From positions 30,186,001-30,250,000 of the forward strand of contig NC_083382.1 in the NCBI RefSeq assembly GCF_031755915.1: DNA of 64,000 nt, written 5' to 3'. The stretch comes from Ziziphus jujuba (Eukaryota > Streptophyta > Magnoliopsida > Rosales > Rhamnaceae). Each line of letters starts with the position of its first letter. The stretch's first letter is position 1. The position numbers were made by a program, and so were the translations under genes. The notes under the pieces were generated by a model. It did no database searches, was not told the DNA's origin, and worked only from the letters and a program-made list of their open reading frames with translations. Below are positions 33,999 to 47,900 of this stretch, one piece after another.

Positions 33999-36900
33999 TG
34001 TCAGGTCCGTCCAGAATTCCTTCTCCGGAACCCTAGACAAGCCTTGATCCCAGGGAAATACCACCGAACCTTCCAACGGAAAATTCGGCAGCACCTCCCC
34101 TAAAGGTAGGACTTACCAAAAATTACCTGCACTGAAAACACACTTCAAAAAACATCCCCTTATTCCTCCCACAATACTACAAATTGATTCCACAAATTTA
34201 CAGCACTTCAAATAATAACAGCACCAACCCAGTGCATAAATAATAACTACATGTCCAATACAGTATACAGAGCATTATACAGATAATGTGGAATTTATAC
34301 AAGGACAGATAAAAAGCAATACAGGATGGAGAGGAAAAAGGGAAGAAATACTTCTTGAACCTTCGGCAACAAACTGAGACGTTGGGCTCGCCCCGGACAA
34401 TCAACGTCTCCAACCTGGACCTAGGGGAACGGAATTTAAGAGTGTGAGATGCTAATCATCTCAGTGAGTGACCCTATCTACTGTACACCTTTAATATTAA
34501 TAATATACCAAATAAAGGGATTTAATTAACCAATACCGAACAAATAAATAGATAAATAAATAAACATTTAAAGTAACATTTTCTCTCAAATCCCTCACTA
34601 TTCACTCCATTGGAAATGTTCCCCTTTTAAAACATTTTCACAAAACCCAATATTCGTACCTCCCGAAAAACCAAGGGATCAAATAATTTAATAAACAATA
34701 AATAAATAAATACATACCCCAATATATAATTAAAATGTAATAAATTATAGTAAATAATTTTTGAACATTTTTGGGGTTTAAAACATTATTTGCAAATTAC
34801 ACCTGACGCACCACACCATATACCAGTGATGCCCTCCGATACCCAGCGTCCCGAGCACCGACTGGCGGGGAGATTAAAGAGAGAAACTTACAAACGGCAC
34901 TTCGGCATCCCGACAGTACCGCTGCTGAAACCATCATCCCGGCCAAGGGAGGGGCGGCTGTGGCTAATATCAAACTTGCCTGCCCAGTCCAATGGCAACC
35001 ACGGGAGAAATAATACTTGCGCGCTAAACCACATAATACTTGCGCGCTACCACGTGTCCATATACCAGAACACCAATACTGTATGAGTGTGTCTAAAATA
35101 ATTATTATTAACCAACCGTACCGTTTTCCAAAATTACCATAGGAAATATATTAAATTCTCATACTTACCATCCCACATATTTTTATTTAACCAAACCAGT
35201 ACGAAACCTCGATAACAAATAAACCACAATTTTCTCGAAGTGTGAGGTTCAACAATAAAAATACCGCGGGCATAAATTATAAAATTTAAACAAATATCTT
35301 CATAAAATATTTAACCCAATTATGCCCGAAAATAATACTTAAAACCACTTACGAATTATTACCGAAATATAATTTGCTCATGCATAATAAATAAATTAAA
35401 CCACAATAAAACCATAACCAAATTGTACCACATGATCATAATTTAAATACCAATTAAACATAATTAATTGCCCAAAAATGATATAAAATCCAGACACAAT
35501 CAATTACTGAAAATACTTGCTCATGTGTAATAAATACCATTTAATCACAATAAAATAATAATCAGGAATTTCTTAATGACCCCCAAAATTTCATTTAGCA
35601 CCAATGGGTAAATATATATATAAAATAATATTTTTCCCGATTATATTTAAAATACGCCACATGAGCACAAATTACGGATATCAAATAAACACCAAATAAA
35701 TATAATAAATTGCCCAAAATATTTTTAAAGGTGGGTCACTCACCTGGAGCACGCAATTAAACCATGATCCACCATGGGATCAATTCCACGACTCACCGGT
35801 GCTCCTAGAACAAAATTCACACATAGTCAAATAAATTACTATTTTATTCGGGTAAATAATACCCGATACCCGGGGAGTCAAACACAAACGTTAACCAAAA
35901 TGGTCGAATAATATACCGAATCGAAGCTTGAGCGACGAGGATTACAAATCCGGTCTCCATCGACCCCAATTCCGCCGGAGGTGGTCGGAATTTGGCCGGA
36001 AAGCTTTGGTCGGATTTAAACTTGAGGGATCTTTCAAACGGTGGGGATTTTGAGCAATCTAACCTCGGAAATGGACTCAAAGGGGTCAAAAATGGTGGAC
36101 TAAAGGTATGGGTCGGGCTTGGTTGGTCGGAAACGGCGAGAATCACCGAAAAAACATAACCAGCCGCCGGCTTCACCGGCCCGATTTGGGAGCGTCCGGC
36201 GGCGACTGGCCGGGAAATTTGAAGGCCGAGGTCGCGAGGAGGTGGGCTACACCGGTGGCCGGCGCGTGTGGCATTCCGGCGATTGAAATCCGGCCAAACA
36301 GTGGTCAAACAGAGAGAGGGAGACAGTCAAAGGAGAGAGAGAGAGGGAACAGTCTGTGCGTGTTTCTTTTTTGTCTCTGTCGGGCTCGGGGAAGAAGAAG
36401 GGAAGGAAAGGAAAAAAGAAAGGGAAGGGTGTTTTCCCACGTGGGGAAAAGAAAAGAAAAAGAAAAAGAAAAGAAAAGAAAAAGGAAAAGAAAAAGAAAA
36501 AGAAAAAGGAAAATAAAAATAATTAAATAATTAAATAATAATATTATTATTTAAAATAATAATAAAAATAATTTGATTTTCAACATGGTTGACATGTGGC
36601 ATTTCACCATGGTGACATATGGTCACTTTCATTAAGTCACACGTGGCACAACATTACGCGTTTAAAAAATAATATTAAAATAATACAGTATTTAAAAAAC
36701 TCTACAGGTCCATAACTTTCAAACCACATGTCCAAATCGAACGTGCCGCTAGTCTACGGACTCGTATCGACAAGCACTCCACAACCATGCATGAATCAAA
36801 ACTCAACCTTGCATGAATAAAAAGTCAACTCCGGCACCCCTTGGACAGTTTGGACCTCAACTTGTTTTGCTCATAACTTTCAAACCGTAGCTCCGTTTTC

Positions 36901-37057
36901 AACGTGCTACTAGTCTACGAACTCGTGCCAATGTGTACTTCGTAACGGTACCTCAGTCAACCTAGAATTCCAACCGGATCAAAAAGTCAACTTTTGGCCC
37001 CTTGGTCAACGGTCAACGTGCAAAAATTTTCGACATGGTTCGGGACGGGGTGTTACA
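33999..37057 (-). mobile_element. Solo LTR 1 (long, Ty3/gypsy-type)
   Basis: On the minus strand it runs from TGTAACACCCCGTCCCGAAC to GGACCTGACA. AACAT borders both sides (33995-33999, one base shared with the element end, and 37058-37062). No primer-binding site, coding sequence or second LTR is present, so it is a solo LTR. Length and ends suggest a Tekay/Del-like family, but that name is inferred. It contains a purine-rich low-complexity tract at 36311-36520. Confidence 0.8.
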
Positions 37058-37511
37058 AACATAACATGAAGCATATTTTCCCATTCATTAGCAACTTATA
37101 AAGGGTTCCATTCAATTTGAATTGGGCGCCTCCAATTTGGTTAGCAACCCTTCCGACAATAGAACCAACGTATGATGTATCATTCTACAAATGTTTTGCT
37201 AATTTACAGTTACGTCAAAGTTATATCATACATCTTGATGTAAGAAAAAACAAAGCAATAAGTCCTTAATTAGGATAAGAATTTATATGGCAAATGTTTT
37301 GCATTATGAATGGATGGTATTGTATATATATATATATATATATTGGACATTTATGTTGGACTATATCTCAGGTGCATCAATTGGCTGCCATGGTTTGATC
37401 TAGGTATTCAGAATTTTAAACTTTGATAGAAACTACGTTAAATTACCATTATTTTTGTAAACTTAATTATTAGAATGCAAGTTTACTATATATCTCAAGT
37501 TATGTCAACAT

Positions 37512-40500
37512 TGTAACACCCCGTCCCGAATCGCACCGGAATCCGTGCACGTTGATCGAGGTTGACCGTTGACCGTTGACCAAAGGGGTCAAAAGTTGAC
37601 TTTTTGACTCGGTGAGAATTTTGAGTTGACTAGGGTACCGTGGCGAAGTGCATGACGCCCTGAGTTCGTAGACTAGTAGCACGTCGAAAACGGAGCTACG
37701 GTTTGAAAGTTATGGGCAAAACAAGTTGAAGTGTAAACTATCTAAAAGGTGCCGGGAGTTGACTTTTTCTTGTGATGTAATTGTGAGTTGACTCTTGTAT
37801 GGTTGTAAAGTACTCGTCGATACGAGTTCATAGACTAGCAGCACGCTTAAATCGGACATGTGGTTAAAAAGTTATGGACGTTTGAAGTTTACCGGATACC
37901 GTATTATTTTAATGTTTTTGGGTCGTGAACAGTGAAATGCCACGTGTCAGCTTCTGAGTGGTCCACGTGGCATGAACAGTGTCACGCAGGGTTTTAATTT
38001 TGAAAAACTCTCGGGGAAGAGAGAGAAAGAGAGAGAAGAGAGAGAAAGAGAGAGAGGAGAGAGAAAGAGAGAGAGAGGACCCGCCGGCCGCCGGTCATTT
38101 TCACGTTTTTCCGGCCTAGTTACTGTACACGCGCCGGCCAGCCAGATTGCCCACCTCATTTCCGGCAAAACCTCCAAATTGCACGGCGAACGGCCGCCGG
38201 ACGCGCCCGGATCGGACGTCCGAAGTTTGGCGGCGATTTTTCCCCTCCACCGCCGGCCACCGCGAATCGGCACTATTCCGGCTGATATACAGTACACGCG
38301 CCATACACCCATCATCCTCTCCTCAAGTCCGGCCTACCCACCAAAAATCACGGCCATCGGACCACCGACGCGCCGGGATCGGAGCGTTTTCCGGCGAGGG
38401 GTCGAAAATCTTCAAACGGTGATTTCTCCGCCGTCCGACCTCCGTTTTGCTCACCGTCGGTCCCGTTGGATTGCTCTCCTCACGATCTACAAATCTGCAA
38501 AATTTCACAGCAAACGGCCACCGCCGGAAAATACTGTTCCGGCGACGGTTGCCGGTGACGTGGCGGCCCGCCGGAAAATACTGTTCCGGCGAGTACCCGA
38601 AAATTCCGGCCAGCTCCAGTCCGCAGTGTTCGACCTCCTGAACCCAAATCCGACTTCCGTTTCCGCCAATTCGCGACGGTTTGGGAGAATTGCGGAGCCG
38701 AAACCCGGAAAGCTTCCCGACGAAATTCAAACCCCGTCGGGTACGATCATCGAAAATTAAGACCGGATCTGTGATTAGCATCACTCGAGCTTCGATTCGG
38801 TATATAACTCGTAAATTCTAGATATCGTTTGTGTTTTGACCCCCCGGGTACCGGGTATTATTTACCCGAATAAAATATTAATTTATTTGACTGTCTGTGA
38901 ATTTTGTTCTAGGAGCACCGGTGAGTCGTAGAATTGATCCCGTAGTGGATCATGGGTTAATTGCGTGCTCCAGGTGAGTGACCCACCTTCAAATTAATTT
39001 TGGGGAATTTAATTGATGAATATATTATGTGTGAATTAAATATTTGGAATTTAATATCTATGTGCCAAATATTTATTGGATTTATTGTAGAATTATTTAT
39101 GAATTTATTGGATTTAAGAAAATGCGAATTCTACAAATTTATGCCATGTGGAATTATTTTATGGTTTTGAGGATTTTGAAATTGGTGTGGTTTTAATGGT
39201 AAATTGGGCATGATTTGATTTTCAAATATTTCAAAGAAAATATTTGGTTATATTGGTGATTTCAATTTTTATGAAATATGCCCATAAAATATTATGGGAT
39301 TTGATTATGATATTTCGAGAAATTATTTATGCTTGGAAAAAAATGTGGATATTTGAATTGATGGATTTGGAAGTTGGTGGATTTGAAAATCATGGAATTT
39401 ATGGTATGGATTATAAGGAAATTGTGGAGAATTTCCCGGTTCAAGCGGATGGATTATGCCCGCTATGCTTATGAAAAATGTGAAATTTGTTTTATGATTT
39501 AAATTTATGGATTTTATAATTTTTAGATGCACCGTGCACGTACTGGTGTTCTGATTATGTGATATGGTATATGTGATATGGTTAGTGTGCACACGGTTGT
39601 GATTAGCGCGCAGGTGGGTGTGATTAGCGCGCAGGTGATGTGATTAGCGCGCAGGTGGGTGTGAGTAGCGCGCGGTTGATATTATGAGGGTGTCCTGTGG
39701 ATGCCATCGGAGAGGGCGGCCACCCCCCTTTGGCCGGGACACCAGGTTAGCAGCGGCGCAGTGGGACGCCACGCGACCGTATGCCGGTTTCTTTCTATAA
39801 CCTCCTGTCTGGCGGTACCTTGGGACGCTGGGTACTGTTGGCGCCACTGGTATATAGTGGGTGCATCAAATGATTTTCAGAACTGTGTTTTAAAAATAAA
39901 ATGTTTGGAAACTGAATTGGAATTAAAAATATAATTGTTACCGCTTCTGGTATTTAATTGATGTCTTGGTTTTCGGGGAATATGGATAAAGGGTTTTGTG
40001 AAATTGTTTTCAAAGGGGAACCTTTCCAACTTAGAGAATTGTAAGGGTTTTGAGAGAAAATATTATTTCCAAATAATTATTATTTATACTTATTACTGTG
40101 ATATTATATGGTATAGTAGTAGGGTCGCTCACTGAGATGATTAGCATCTCACACTCTTAAATTCCGTTCCTCTAGGTACCAGGTTGTCGGCGTTCACTCG
40201 GAGCGGACTTGATCTTCCTCGCTGTTTTAGTTCGGCAGTACCCTGTTATTCTTTTATTGCAGTTGTAATATTTCTTTCACTCTTGTTGTATTTATTTTGC
40301 ACTGGATTACTGTATTTATTTATTTTTAAGTGCTGCAATTTGTGGAATCGATTTGTAGTACTGTGGGAGGAATAAGGGGATAATTTTAGAAGTGTGTTTT
40401 CAGTGCAGGGAATTTTGTGGTAAGTAAATCCCTTAGGGGAGGCTCTGCCGGATTTTCCGTTGGAAGGTTCGGTAGGGTTTCCCTGGGATCAGGGCTGTCT

Positions 40501-40537
40501 AGGGTTCCGGGGAAGGAATTCTGGACGGGTCCTGACA
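37512..40537 (+). mobile_element. Solo LTR 2 (same family, opposite orientation)
   Basis: TGTAACACCCCGTCCCGAAT...GGGTCCTGACA, with (A)ACAT on both sides (37507-37511 and 40537-40541). It is head-to-head with solo LTR 1 across a 454-bp spacer holding mutarotase exon 3. A GA-rich tract lies at 38014-38077 and a GC-rich segment at 38080-38720. Confidence 0.85.
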
Positions 40538-41320
40538 ACATAAATATGGCAATGAAAGTACTAGTGGCATGTATGATGGGAAGGATTAAACAATATATAA
40601 ATAAATTAAATATCCATTCTATTTGTAAATCTTTTTTTCTTTCCTTTTTTTTTTTCTTTTTGCTGAAAAAATATCCAGTCTTATGTTTGGTACAACAAAT
40701 TCACCTAAATATTAAATCCCTGATATATGAAATAATCTCAATTTCACGAGTATAAGGAGTACAATTACACAAATGGGCTAAATACAAGCTTTTGAAGCCA
40801 GAACTCCTATCCCTTCCCAGTCTCTTAATCCCATCTTTTTAAATCTCTCATCTTCCTTTTTTCAATTTTTTTTGTTACAATTTGAAAAAGGGTTAAAAAG
40901 GTTAGAATTGTAAACTTTGAAGTGCATTCTCAATAGTTTTACCATTTAACCAAAACTAACTACAAATATAATAATCACTCGTTTTCCTGCCCTCCAAACT
41001 TTCTCACCTATATATATCTCTTAAAATTTTTATAGGATGTTACAATTTTTTAAAGAATACACTTTAATGAAACACAATATATTATCCTTGGTAAAATATA
41101 TAATATATATCTTTTCAATGACAATTAGTCCAATATACTACATCAAATATATTAAAAAGTTTAAACTATTCAAATCCAGTCTAACTCAATTCAATCGTAA
41201 ACAAAAAGTCAAACTCTTTTCTCTTTCAATTTTACTGGTACTTAATCATACTTCTTCCATCAACACAAAAAATCAAATAGAGAGACTTTATCGTTTTCCT
41301 TCATTCTAAATGACAACAAT
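40538..41320. other. Mutarotase intron sequence between solo LTRs
   Basis: AT-rich, with no recognised feature. Confidence 0.4.
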
Positions 41321-44300
41321 TTTCAGGATCCGTCCAAGATCCCTTATCGGAACCCTAGACAAGCTCTGATCCCAGGAAAACCCTACCGGACCTTCCAACG
41401 GAAAATCCGACAGAACCTCCCATAAGGGTTGGACTTACCACAAATTTCCTACACTGAAAACACACTTCTATATACATACCGCCTTATTACTCCACCTTAC
41501 TACAATTTAATTCCACAATAATCAGCACTTCCATAAATTAAACAGGAAACTAATGCAGTATTTAATAAAATATATCCAATACAGTATACAGAGCATCATA
41601 GGATGCAATTAAGTATGGAAGTTATACAACAAAGGATGGAAAGAAATATTACAATAGAAATAAATGAAAAGAAAGAGAACTCCTCAAAATACAATAGCAA
41701 CGAAGGTTAAGCTCGCTCCGGACGAACATCTACCAATCTTTGTACCTAGGGGAACATATTTAAAAATATGAGATGCTAATCATCTCAGTGAGTGATCTTA
41801 TCCAATATACAATTATAATAGCAACGATAGTCATAGTACACTTTAATAATTAAGAATAAATAAGTAAATAATTAATAATTAATTAAAAATAATATTTTCT
41901 CTCAAAACCCTCACCATTCACTCCGTTGGAAAGATTTCCCTTTTAAAACATTTTCGCAAAATCGAATATTTTATGCCCCAAAAACCAAGGAATAATTAAT
42001 TTAATAAAAATTTAAATAATCCAAATACGAATAAAATATAATTAAAAAATTTGATTTAATAAACTAAAATAAACAATCTCAAAATATAATTTAAATAATT
42101 ACAAACAATCATGTAAAATAAGTGGTAAAAAATATATTATAAAATTCATTTTGAAATATTCAATCGTTTTAAAATAAGTGTCATAAAATATGAATCAATA
42201 CATTTTAGAAAAATACTAATTGAAAATAGGTGATAAAACAAGTTATATATATTTAATTTAAATACTATTTTAAAACTTTAGGATTTGAAATTTATATATG
42301 AAAAATAATACTTGACGCACCACACTATATACCAGTTATGCCCTACGATACCCAGCATCCCGAGCACCATCCGGCGGGAGGTTAAAGAGAGAAACTTGCA
42401 TACGGTCACTTCAGCGTCCCGACAGCACCGCTGCTTAAACCGTCAACTCGGCCATGGAGGGGGGCGACTTATGACCAATATCAAACTTGCCAGCCCTCGG
42501 TCCGATGGCAACTCACGGGAGACATTATAACTTGTGCGCTGATCTACATACACAGTACAGAACACCAGTACTGTATGAGTGCGTCTAAAACAAATAACCA
42601 TATTATTTTAAAATAATAATAATAATTTTTCCAAAACTCACCGTGGGAATCATACCATTTTTTAAATTCACAATCCCACATTTTTTCTTTAATATCTCCG
42701 GTGTAAAATCATCAATAATAATATACAAATAACTTTTCCTAAATCATAAAATCAATCCAATAATATTTCAAGGGCATAATTATATAATTTGAAAGCACCA
42801 AACTTAAACAAATATTTTTCTTGAAATACCTAAAATCAAATCATGCCCATAAATAAGCAAACGTATAAATACAGGTTTTGAACTCAATACTTTAATACAA
42901 TTATTTTTCTCAAAATCTTAAAATCAATTTATATCAAAATCACATATTTCATATTTGCTTAAATCCACATAAGTACATTTATTATACGCAATAAATTCCA
43001 TAATATAAATTTAACAATAATCGATCATAATTTAAATCCATAACTTCTTTAAAATCAAATATATGAATTCCATGCAATATATGCTTAAATCAATAAACTT
43101 TTGGCATCATAAATTCAAAAATAAATTTAATAACAATTTAAAACATAATTTATTTAAAAACCCAAAATATAATTTTTGATGCAATGAATAAACTAAGTCA
43201 ACATAAATCATCATCATAAGCTCAAATAACAATCTCTTCAATATTAAACATATATAGCACATTTTCATAAATTCAATTAGCACCATATATATATATATAT
43301 ATTTTTTTTTTTTTCACAATCCCAAAATATAGTTCGGTGACATTACATATATTAATTAATCATAATTTGGAATTATAAATTTTAAATATCAATTCCTCTC
43401 AATATCAACGTATTTATTTTCCATAATTTCAAATAACACAAAATATATATTTTTAATAGTCCTCAAAATAGTTTTAAAGTGGGTCACTCACCTCAAGTAC
43501 ATGTATCAATCAAGATCCTCTGCAGGATCAGCTCCACTATCCACACGTGCACCTAAAATATCCACAATACATAAAACTAATTATTTTAATATTTTAATCG
43601 GATAACTTCCAAATAGGTATCCGGGGAGCGAACACAAACGACAACCAAAATTTACGAGTGATACACTGAATCAAAGCTTGTGAAATGAGGATTACGAATC
43701 TGGTCTCACTTTCCAAAGATCGAACCTGAGGTGGTCGGAATCTTGTCAGAAAGGTGTCAGGTTTTGGATCTTCAGATCTCACAAACCGCCTTGAGTTGGA
43801 GGAAACTGACCTCAGATTTGGGTTCAAGGGGTCGAAACTAGTGGGAAAAGATGGACGGTGTAACTGGGAACTCGCCGGAAAGTCAATTTCCCGACAAGCA
43901 ACCGTGGTCACTGGAACCTGTCATTGCCAGCAGTGCGTCCGGTGGCCATTGGTTGTGATTTTTTGGAGGAGATGTAGATCAGAGGATGGGCGAATGGATG
44001 GGACCGGTGGTGAGGCAAACAGAGGTCAGAATGGAGAGAAATCTGGGTTTGAAGCAATCGGTGCCGCTGCTGAAAAAAGTCTCGATCTGGGCGCGTCGAC
44101 GGTCGGGTGGCTGCCAGATTTGGCTGACCGGCCGGTTTTTAAGTGGACTTCAAGGTGGGGTGGCGCGTGTATGGAAAGGGTGGCCAAAAAATGGCAAATC
44201 GGAGGTGGCCGGTGATGGTCTCTCCTCTCTCTCTCCTCCCCTCTCTCTCTCTCTCTCTCTCTCTCCGATCGCACGGCTCACACACGGGTTTGAGCCAATA

Positions 44301-44795
44301 AGAAACCATCCTATGGGTGCCACTGTGCACTCACAGGAAAGGCTGAGGGCTTGACATATGGCGCACATTTTTCACAATAACACCATTTAATTTAAAATAA
44401 TATAAAATAATACTGTATCTGAAAAAATTTGCGAGTCCATAATTTTTTAACCTGATGTTCAAATTAGGCATGCCGCTAGTCTATAGACTCGTACCGATGA
44501 GTACTTTACAACCCTACAAGAGTCAAATGAAAATTCTACGTAAATAAAAAGTCAAACTTGGCACCATTGGACAACTTGGACAGCAACTTGCCTTGCGCAT
44601 AACTTTCAAATGGTATCTCCGATTTCGACGTGCTACTAGTCTACGAACTCAAGACGATACATACTTTAAAATGGTGCCTCGATCAATGCAAAATTCCATC
44701 CAGAACAAAAAGTCAAAATTTTGACCCTCTTGGTCAACAGTCAACTTCGGTCAACGTGCAAAAATTTCGACGTACTTTGGGACGGGGTGTTACAA
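41321..44795 (-). mobile_element. Solo LTR 3 (same family, more diverged)
   Basis: The minus-strand start is TGTAACACCCCGTCCC and the other end is TTTCAGGATCCGTCC (terminal G changed to T). A perfect ACAAT duplication flanks it (41316-41320 and 44796-44800). It shares internal blocks with the other two, such as the segment around ATGAGATGCTAATCATCTC, and carries a (CT)n tract at 44217-44265. Confidence 0.85.
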
Positions 44796-44800
44796 CAATG

Positions 44801-45527
44801 CAATTATTGATAAAAGATCGTAAAAGAGATAGACAAGGCAATTACATTGTAAGCAATCCAACTTGTTCCACAATTGTATGGATCATATGGATCCATATCC
44901 CAACTGTATATTATCTATTATGCGGAAATCTATAATTAAGGAAACTGCTGAGAGAAGTGGAAACCAGTGCAGCAATCTAAAGCGGTTGAGATCAACAAAA
45001 AAGAAGAAGAAGAAGAAGAATAAGAAGAAGATAATCATAGTCAAATGTCCCAAGACCCTCTTTTTTCCGAACCGGCTTCTCAATTGTCAACTTGCAGTTT
45101 TCTAATTATTATTACTATTATTATACCATTAGCTTAGGCTATGTTTAAGGTTGTTTTTAAACCTCTAAAAAAATTATGGAAGAATTTTTTATAAACTATA
45201 TTGTTTACTCAAAAAAAAAAAGAAAAAAACTTTAGTAAACATATAAAAATCAGGTTCTCCAACAACCACCCCTTCAAAAATTTGGAATTGAAGAGGCTAC
45301 AAGAATAGCTTCTCAACTTTTCTAACACAATCAAGATTTTAATTTAATTACTAATATAGCCTCCAAATAATATCTAAATGTTAGATTAAATCTAATTATA
45401 TTAGTTATATTATTAAAAATACAAATATATTAATAAAGATATTCTAAGAAAGAGTATGCAAGAACGAAGGTAAAAACACAAGGATGTTAAATATAAACGA
45501 AATTATAGAGTAAAACGAAAAGCTAAC
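44801..45527. other. Mutarotase intron with (AAG)n microsatellite
   Basis: A run of AAG/GAA triplets lies at about 45000-45032. Otherwise AT-rich, no gene. Confidence 0.5.
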
Positions 45528-45942
45528 CATGTAATCCTTGACTGAATCATACCCAAGAACCACGTCAGCAAGCTTTCCTGAAAAGCATCTCCCAAAAAGA
45601 CATAGCATTAGAATATGAAAAGAAAGACATTAGAATTTCTTGTAAAGAAGAAGTATAATAAATAATTCATAGAAGGGAGTATTATTAATTGTGAAGAAGC
45701 AAACCAACCATGTCTGTCAGGGAGAAGAAGAGAGATGATTGTTGCACCCTAGTTAGTGAAGTTGATAGAGAAGCCACCTTTTCTAAGCTCATATATACCA
45801 ACCTTTCGGTTGGTTGCAAAAACACTAGCAGACATAGCAGTCGCTAGGATGGTAAAACAAAGCAGCACAGCTATGCTATTGCTTGCCATTTTCTTACTCA
45901 AAATCTTCATACCAGAACAGATAGTTGGGATATTGCCCAGTT

Positions 45943-47900
45943 TGTGAATTTTGGAGGTCGTTTGATAATTTTTCTATTTTTGGATCAATTAATTAATCAT
46001 CGGATAAATTCAAACCGTGTTTGGATAAAATTGGTCAAATTGGTTACAATTGTAGTTGGATTAGTGAAATTAGATATTATTAGGACCCATTAGAAGGTTC
46101 AATTTTGAAAGATTAGCCTTTGTGTGAAAAGCCCCCAATTTGGATATTGGGTCCTAAGGATATGCAGTATAATTAGATCGTTCAGTGTCCAATTTATGTA
46201 ATTTTAGAGTGGTATAAATTATTTTAAGACATTTGGTTCATACAAATGTCTTTAGTTTAGTTATTGAAGTCTAAGAAATATTTTATTATATTACAGGCAT
46301 TTGAGTTTAGCCTATAAACGATCTTGTAGAGGAGTAGGAGTGAGCATCTGGAATACTGTGAGTGGTTATAATTTTAAAAATATTTTGGATATATAGTATA
46401 ATATATATATATATATATATGGTTTGAATATTTTACGTATATACCATTAGATTGAAATACTTGTTTTATGCATATATAAATATCTGCTTTTACATATATG
46501 TGTTATTATTTTATGTGGATTTTGATAAGATTTTAAATGGTTTCTAACTTTGATGAGTTCATAGTGAACTTGCAAATTATATTAATTAAATATGCTGGTA
46601 TTTGAATTGAGATTTTAAATCATTTTGGGAAATAATTGATTTGAGAAAGCAGATTGAAAATTATATGATTTTAAGCATATCCAAATATTTTATAAATTTA
46701 TGTGTTCAAAATTGGTTTATGGTGAATATATTTCACTATGATAATTTTAGTTTTAACATGAAATGATGATTTGAAATTTTTGAGATATTTAAATAAATGG
46801 TTGAATTTGAATATTAAAGTATTATTTATGATATAGTATTGTTGGAAAAGTATATATGATCTTATAATATTGTTTTAAGGATACTGTAGTGGTTATTTTT
46901 AATTGATATACCATATAGTACCAGAGTTTCGGTTCAGTATTATATTACATCGCGCTGGGTTTGCCACAGTGCCATGAGGTTGGCTTCACCCAACGGTTTG
47001 TTATTGCCACGGACCATGAGGTCGGGGTTTATCCTGATCGTGAGGTTGGATACGCCTTGACGGTTTATTATTTTCCATGATGCCTTCATATATTAAGGAT
47101 CTTGAGGTGGGTATATCCCACGGTTTACAGTTTGGTACATCGAATGGTACATTGTATATGTTTTGAGTATATTGATGGTTTTCAAATATTGTGGTTATTA
47201 CTATACTTTTGTAATAATTTTGTGGAACTGTGTTTATAATATTTACGCTCAATTTTTACATCTTGATTAAGGCATTTTATGATATTATATTGATTATTCA
47301 CTTCATACATTTTGAGCATCCATTTCATGATATTGAATTGGGTACAAGTTTAGGTTCTGTGAAATGATTTTTAAACGAGAAACTTTTCAAACGAGTAGAA
47401 CGAAAGGTCTTGAGAGAAAGATTTTACGAAAACAAATTATTATTTTTTTATTATACTATGCTACTCACTGAGATTTATTTATTTCACGTTTTATTGTTTT
47501 AAATCCATTCCCCTAGTAGATTTGTTCCTTCCATGACAGCAACAGTATTATCTTTTCTTTATCTTACCTTTATCTTTCCGGATATTGTTTATTTCTTATT
47601 TGTACTTCTAAACTTTGTTAACACTCTTAGAATACTCTAATTTAAATATTGAACACAGTAGAGACCATATTACTTATGTGTGTAGTTATGGCCTGTGGTA
47701 TAATAGGCCAGTTGTAGACTTTGTGCTGTTGTGGATTTATTTATATTTATATATTGAGGTATTATTAGTAATGCATGTGTTTGTTGTCCATGTTTTAAAG
47801 TGAGGTTCCATTGGATATACTCTAAGGATTGTCCAATGGAACTTCACTAGGCAATACAAGCCCAGAGATCCTGGGAGGATTCCTGGGGCGGATCCTATCA
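45943..47900 (+). repeat. Diverged relative of the solo-LTR family (boundaries approximate)
   Basis: The order of landmarks follows solo LTR 2: a GTGAGCATCTGGAATACTG segment near 46343, an AGTGCCATGAGGTTGG segment near 46970, a GTCTTGAGAGAAAGATTTTA stretch near 47408, CTCACTGAGAT at 47464, and an end near GGGGCGGATCCTATCA at 47885-47900. Neither a TGTAACACC start nor a target duplication is visible, so the left end is a guess. Confidence 0.45.

Larger units (their letters stand above)
32975..45910 (-). pseudogene. Galactose mutarotase (aldose 1-epimerase) pseudogene, five exons
   Basis: Exon 1 is 45910-45709 (MKILSKKMAS start, hydrophobic signal-like segment, then VGIYELRKGGFSINFTN). Exon 2 is 45577-45528 (KLADVVLGYDSVKDYM). 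Exon 3 is 37184 to about 37064 (NDTSYVGSIVGRVANQIGGA). Exon 4 is 33911-33804 (GGKIGFRDVVWKVK). Exon 5 is about 33605-32975 (FPGDVLVTVTYFL, the catalytic-region motif SLAQHIYWNIGGH, end KSPSA). The enzyme family interconverts alpha and beta anomers of aldoses. Lesions: TAG at 45749-45751 where the family has Trp (TNWGAT); loss of one base in exon 3 near 37098; damaged splice sites around exons 3 and 5; and TAA at 33089-33091 where the family has Gln (ETQGFPDAVN). Three solo LTRs fill its introns: two of them flank exon 3 and the third lies between exons 2 and 3. Confidence 0.9.

Noticed and set aside
36108..36530. Lys/Arg-rich open frame in solo LTR 1
   Set aside because: It ends in a purine-only low-complexity tract, has no domain and is not conserved in the other LTR copies.
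37972..38760. 262-codon open frame in solo LTR 2
   Set aside because: It lies in a GC-rich part of an LTR. The related LTRs 1 and 3 do not keep the frame, and composition (Arg/Pro/Ser-rich, starting in a GA repeat) fits chance.
43754..44354. Overlapping open frames in solo LTR 3
   Set aside because: Same position in the LTR family, frames not conserved between copies, and the sequence ends in a (CT)n tract.
45120..45290. Possible hAT-type MITE in the mutarotase intron
   Set aside because: Only one end looks element-like. No convincing inverted repeat or 8-bp duplication was found.
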